Below, piece after piece: positions 6,693 through 8,959 of a stretch of DNA of 8,959 bases. The translations under genes and the position numbers were made by a program. The stretch comes from Pseudomonas sp. PGPPP3 (GTDB lineage: Bacteria; Pseudomonadota; Gammaproteobacteria; Pseudomonadales; Pseudomonadaceae), in contig NKIE01000087.1 of the NCBI GenBank assembly GCA_002256055.1, positions 1 to 8,959 on the forward strand, read 5' to 3'. The notes beneath the pieces are model-generated. The model worked only from the letters and a program-made list of their open reading frames with translations, ran no database searches and was not told the origin of the DNA. The first letter of the stretch is position 1. Every line of letters begins with the position of its first letter.

Positions 6693-6728
6693 GCTGGGTG
6701 GTAAACCGCACAGCGTTTTCCACCCAGT
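6693..6728. terminator. Long hairpin between the convergent methyltransferase and aer genes
   Basis: CTGGGTGG (6694-6701) pairs with CCACCCAG (6720-6727). After one mismatch the pairing continues as AAAC/GTTT and then GC/GC around an ACA loop. The stem is stable but has no T-run on either side, so it may act as an mRNA 3' end protector or a transcription barrier rather than a classical terminator. Confidence 0.5.
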
Positions 6729-6767
6729 TCGGGCTCAGCAACCCTCAGCGCATCAGTCACTCGCCCC

Positions 6768-6807
6768 GCACCTGTCTGGCGCCAGGGTTTAGTTCGCCGC
6801 CAGGTGC
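6768..6807. terminator. Nested inverted repeat at the aer 3' end
   Basis: GCACCTG (6768-6774) pairs with CAGGTGC (6801-6807), which touches the aer stop codon. Inside it lies the perfect palindrome CTGGCGCCAG (6776-6785). No T-run follows. It is a possible 3' structure of the aer mRNA, of uncertain function. Confidence 0.35.
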
Positions 6808-8372
6808 TAGCTGTTAAAGCGCGCCACCAACGCGTGCAGGGCAACGGCGGTGTCTTCCAGTTCGCCGCCGATCTGTGAGGACTGCACCGCCAGCGTGGCG
6901 TTGTTATCGGACACATGGGCGATGTTGGTGATCTGCCGGGAAATATCCTCGGCCACATGGGCCTGTTCTTCCGTGGCCGCCGCCATTTGCTGACTCATCT
7001 GATGGATGCGCTCCACCGCGGTATTGATGCCATCCAAGGCGGTTTGCGTGGCGATCACCTGATCCACTCCCGAGCGGGCTTCGCTGCTGCCCTGGCGGGC
7101 AATCAGCACGGCTTGGTTGGCGACTTGTTGCAGGGAGGCAATGATCTCCTGAATCGATTGGGTCGACTCCTGGGTCTTCGAGGCCAGAGCGCGCACCTCA
7201 TCGGCCACCACCGCGAAGCCACGGCCTTGTTGCCCGGCGCGCGCGGCTTCAATGGCCGCATTCAGGGCCAGTAAGTTGGTCTGGTCGGCGATGGCGCGAA
7301 TCATATTGGCGGCCACCTGGATCGATTGGGTTTCCTTGGCCAGGCCTTCGACCGAGCCGCTGATGTTGTCCACGGTATTGGCCAGGGTTTCGATCACCAG
7401 GCGGGTTTTGCCGACTTCCTCGGCGCCGACCCGAGCCAGGTGATGCACACCGTCAGCTTCCTTGGCGGTTTGGTGAATGTGCACCGAGACTTCGGAAATC
7501 GACGCGGCCATTTCGGTCATGGCGGTGGCCACCATATCGGCCTCACCGCGTTGCTGCTCCAGCGCCACCTCTGATTGCTCGGCCAGGTGGCGACTGCTCG
7601 AGGCCATGCTGGTTGCCTGGCTGGCGTAATCACCGAGGCGACTGAGGGCGGTGCGAATTTTCGCCCCTTCACTGATCAGCATCATCTGCAACTGCGCTGC
7701 GGGGCCGCGCTCGTCGGTATAGGTGCGGGCGATCAACGAGCTGTCAAAACTGTTCGCGGCAATCCCGGCGACGCGGCCCAGGGTGGCTTTCAGTTGCGCG
7801 TTCGCGTGGGCTTTCAGGGCGAAAAACAACGCCGTGCTGCTGGCCACGCTGAGCCAGAAATTACCCTGATAAATACACGCAGCCGCCACGCCGCTGGCCA
7901 GCAGTGCGGGCAGGCTCTGCTGCAGCAGGGCGGTCAGGCGTTCAGCCACGGGCGTGGCCGGCGCGCCGGCTTTTAACTGCGCATACAGCGTGATGGCGCG
8001 TTCCACTTGCTGGCGATCGGGTTTGACCCGTACCGACTCGTAGCCACTGACCCGACCATTGATAAAAATCGGCGTGACGTAGGCGTTCACCCAGTAGTGA
8101 TCGCCGTTGCTGCGGCGATTTTTGACGATGCCCATCCAGCTCTTACCTTTGAGCAGGTAAGACCACATGTGCGTGTACACGGACTCGGGCATGTCGGGGT
8201 GGCGAACAATGTTGTGTGCGCTGCCCAGCAGGGCCTCACGATTGAAGCCGCTCACGGCGACAAATTCATCGTTGCAGTAGGTGATGTTGCCTTTGAGGTC
8301 GGTGGCTGAAATAAGACGTTGTTCCGCAGGGAAGGAGAACTCCCTCTGCGTCACGGGTAGGTTGGTTTTCAG
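6807..8372 (-). CDS. aer: Aer-type aerotaxis (energy taxis) receptor
   Basis: A methyl-accepting-type chemoreceptor that senses cellular redox state through FAD bound to a PAS domain and signals to the CheA/CheW complex. Starting from CTG at 8372 gives 521 residues. Residues 1-120 form the PAS domain, and Asn34, Arg57, His58 and Asp60 (in VRHPDMP) fall at exactly the numbers of the E. coli Aer FAD-pocket residues. Residues about 153-187 form a hydrophobic hairpin (two short segments split by YQGNFW), anchoring the protein in the inner membrane without a periplasmic domain. The cytoplasmic signalling coiled coil has its conserved tip at 361-394, with motifs [20 protein letters not shown] and [10 protein letters not shown]. 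There is no C-terminal NWETF-type pentapeptide. The CTG has GAGG (8380-8383) seven bases upstream; the alternative TTG at 8387 has no ribosome binding site. Confidence 0.92.
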   Translation of the reverse strand: MKTNLPVTQREFSFPAEQRLISATDLKGNITYCNDEFVAVSGFNREALLGSAHNIVRHPDMPESVYTHMWSYLLKGKSWMGIVKNRRSNGDHYWVNAYVTPIFINGRVSGYESVRVKPDRQQVERAITLYAQLKAGAPATPVAERLTALLQQSLPALLASGVAAACIYQGNFWLSVASSTALFFALKAHANAQLKATLGRVAGIAANSFDSSLIARTYTDERGPAAQLQMMLISEGAKIRTALSRLGDYASQATSMASSSRHLAEQSEVALEQQRGEADMVATAMTEMAASISEVSVHIHQTAKEADGVHHLARVGAEEVGKTRLVIETLANTVDNISGSVEGLAKETQSIQVAANMIRAIADQTNLLALNAAIEAARAGQQGRGFAVVADEVRALASKTQESTQSIQEIIASLQQVANQAVLIARQGSSEARSGVDQVIATQTALDGINTAVERIHQMSQQMAAATEEQAHVAEDISRQITNIAHVSDNNATLAVQSSQIGGELEDTAVALHALVARFNS

Positions 8373-8411
8373 GGTGTAGCCTCGCAAAGCAGATAAAGTC
8401 TAATTTTTAGT

Positions 8412-8430
8412 GTAATTGATTGAATTATAT
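8412..8430 (-). promoter_or_regulatory. Probable aer promoter (-10) with inverted repeat
   Basis: A perfect minus-strand TATAAT lies at 8424-8429. It would give a leader of about 45 nt before the CTG start of aer. No good -35 stands 16-18 bp upstream (CTTTTT-like only). An inverted repeat TAATT-N5-AATTA (8413-8427) overlaps the -10 and could be an operator, but the stretch is A+T-rich, so chance is possible. No complete ANR/FNR box was seen. Confidence 0.4.
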
Positions 8431-8459
8431 AGAGAAGTTGACGGTAAAAAGCGTCTTTC

Positions 8460-8693
8460 ATGGCGACTAAAGTCGTAGTGGTGGTGCTATTGGCGGGGCA
8501 TTGTGTAACCGCAGGTTTAGTGCGGTGGCCTCCAGCAAGAGGCATTGTTCTGGCGTGGTTTTGGGGCGGTGAGTTGGTGTTGGCTTTGCAGGATGGGGTG
8601 GGCAGCGGGGCCGGAACGGCAGTGGGTGCTGTGCTCGGGCGCGAGGGCCGCAAGCCGAAAAATAAGCTGAGTGATGCCGGGGGTTGCTGTTGA
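8460..8693 (+). CDS. Doubtful small glycine-rich membrane ORF
   Basis: A possible 77-residue protein that I do not recognise. It begins MATKVVVVVLLAGHCVTAGL, a hydrophobic run, and continues with a second hydrophobic stretch (GIVLAWFWGGELVLAL). Then comes a glycine-zipper-like segment (GVGSGAGTAVGAVLG), a basic tail (REGRKPKNK) and C-terminal GGCC. For: a hairpin terminator with a T-rich tail starts 8 bp after the stop, in the right direction. Against: no Shine-Dalgarno sequence precedes the ATG, the third-position GC is lower than in neighbouring genes, and no promoter is evident. The real start could be internal. It is divergent from aer and convergent with the DUF2846 gene. It might equally be a degraded gene. 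Confidence 0.3.
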   Translation: MATKVVVVVLLAGHCVTAGLVRWPPARGIVLAWFWGGELVLALQDGVGSGAGTAVGAVLGREGRKPKNKLSDAGGCC

Positions 8694-8701
8694 TTGCTTA
8701 A

Positions 8702-8741
8702 AGACCACGCTCCGGTGTGATCGGGAGCGTGGTCTCTTTTC
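8702..8741 (+). terminator. Strong hairpin terminator between convergent genes
   Basis: Perfect 12-bp stem, AGACCACGCTCC (8702-8713) with GGAGCGTGGTCT (8724-8735), with a 10-nt loop, followed by CTTTTCTC on the plus strand. The A-rich side (minus-strand GAGAAAAG before the stem, TTAAG after it) makes it usable for the minus-strand gene ending at 8753 as well, though with a weaker T-run. Confidence 0.85.
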
Positions 8742-8752
8742 TCTACTGCGCG

Positions 8753-8959
8753 TTAGCGCGCCAGTTCGGTTTCCGATACGCCTTTGCGGCCTTCGGAGTC
8801 GGACACTTGCTCTAGATTGGCCCCACCAACAAATACACCCATCTTGATGTACTGGCGAACAAAGAGGTTTTTGCCCGCTTCGGCCGTCAGGTTGAGGGTG
8901 TTGTCGCCGAACTCGGATTCGGTAGCCAGCACATGAGCGCCTGGGCTGATCTCGCGATA
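8753..8959 (-). CDS. DUF2846-type protein, C-terminal part (partial)
   Basis: The frame is open from the right edge of the window to TAA at 8753-8755, giving the last 68 residues. It begins YREISPGAHVLATESEFGDN and contains LTAEAGKNLFVRQYIKMGVF, then ends SETELAR. This pattern, a strand pair 'PG.H.....SEF' followed by 'AGK.YFVRQYIKMGVFVGGA', is what I recognise from DUF2846 proteins, small envelope lipoproteins of unknown function common in Pseudomonas. The signal peptide and lipobox would lie outside the window, so lipoprotein status is inference. Coding bias is normal for this genome. The terminator at 8702-8735 lies 17 bp past the stop. Confidence 0.75.
   Translation of the reverse strand, partial: YREISPGAHVLATESEFGDNTLNLTAEAGKNLFVRQYIKMGVFVGGANLEQVSDSEGRKGVSETELAR

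Noticed and set aside
8411..8430. Possible ANR/FNR box (TTGAT) in the aer promoter, attractive because aerotaxis genes can be oxygen-regulated.
   Set aside because: Only one half-site is present; the expected ATCAA four bases later is TTATA.
8571..8615. Double-glycine leader peptide (ELVLALQDGVGSG) of a class II bacteriocin.
   Set aside because: The Gly-Gly at -2/-1, the hydrophobic residue at -4 and the leader length do not fit, and there is no peptidase-type ABC transporter nearby.
8369..8653. Minus-strand ORF of 94 codons upstream of aer.
   Set aside because: Composition is repetitive (Thr/Pro-rich), it overlaps the aer promoter and start in another frame, and no domain is recognisable.

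Overview
This window is from a gamma-proteobacterium of the genus Pseudomonas. It is GC-rich and carries the block rpoS - rsmZ - fdxA - mutS in the arrangement typical of that genus. The FdxA protein is nearly identical to the Azotobacter/Pseudomonas 7Fe ferredoxin, and a textbook GacA box lies upstream of rsmZ. What lies right of mutS is not the P. aeruginosa layout as I remember it, so I would not assign that species. Species assignment is inference.

Left part (1-1054): the last 24 codons of rpoS with its terminator, then the GacA-controlled small RNA rsmZ (about 390-524). rsmZ has an 18-bp GacA upstream activating sequence about 150-170 bp before its start. It ends head-on against the fdxA terminator. 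fdxA (minus strand) encodes a 7Fe ferredoxin. The stationary-phase sigma factor and the Gac/Rsm regulatory RNA thus sit side by side.

Middle (1055-5704): mutS (minus) is complete, with mismatch-binding, ATPase and clamp-binding motifs. The position just upstream of mutS is, in many pseudomonads, the start of the mutS-cinA interval where tailocin clusters are found. Here it instead holds an unremarkable intergenic stretch with a terminator-like hairpin, a 69-residue glycine-zipper lipoprotein (plus), and a two-gene minus-strand operon: a TetR-family repressor overlapping an alpha/beta hydrolase by 11 bp. The repressor gene has a strong -10 and a 16-bp palindromic operator that fills the 17-bp promoter spacer. 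Its start codon falls where transcription should begin, so the mRNA is probably leaderless.

Right part (5939-8959): a SAM-dependent methyltransferase (plus) of unknown substrate converges on aer (minus), an Aer-type energy/aerotaxis receptor whose best start codon is CTG. Beyond it are a doubtful glycine-rich small ORF (plus), a hairpin terminator, and the C-terminal part of a DUF2846-type protein (minus) that runs off the window.

I found no transposase, CRISPR array, tRNA or rRNA, and no clear undescribed multi-gene system. The points most worth a second look are the probable CTG start of aer, the leaderless self-regulated tetR promoter, the hairpin before the lipoprotein gene, and the glycine-rich ORF at the right.
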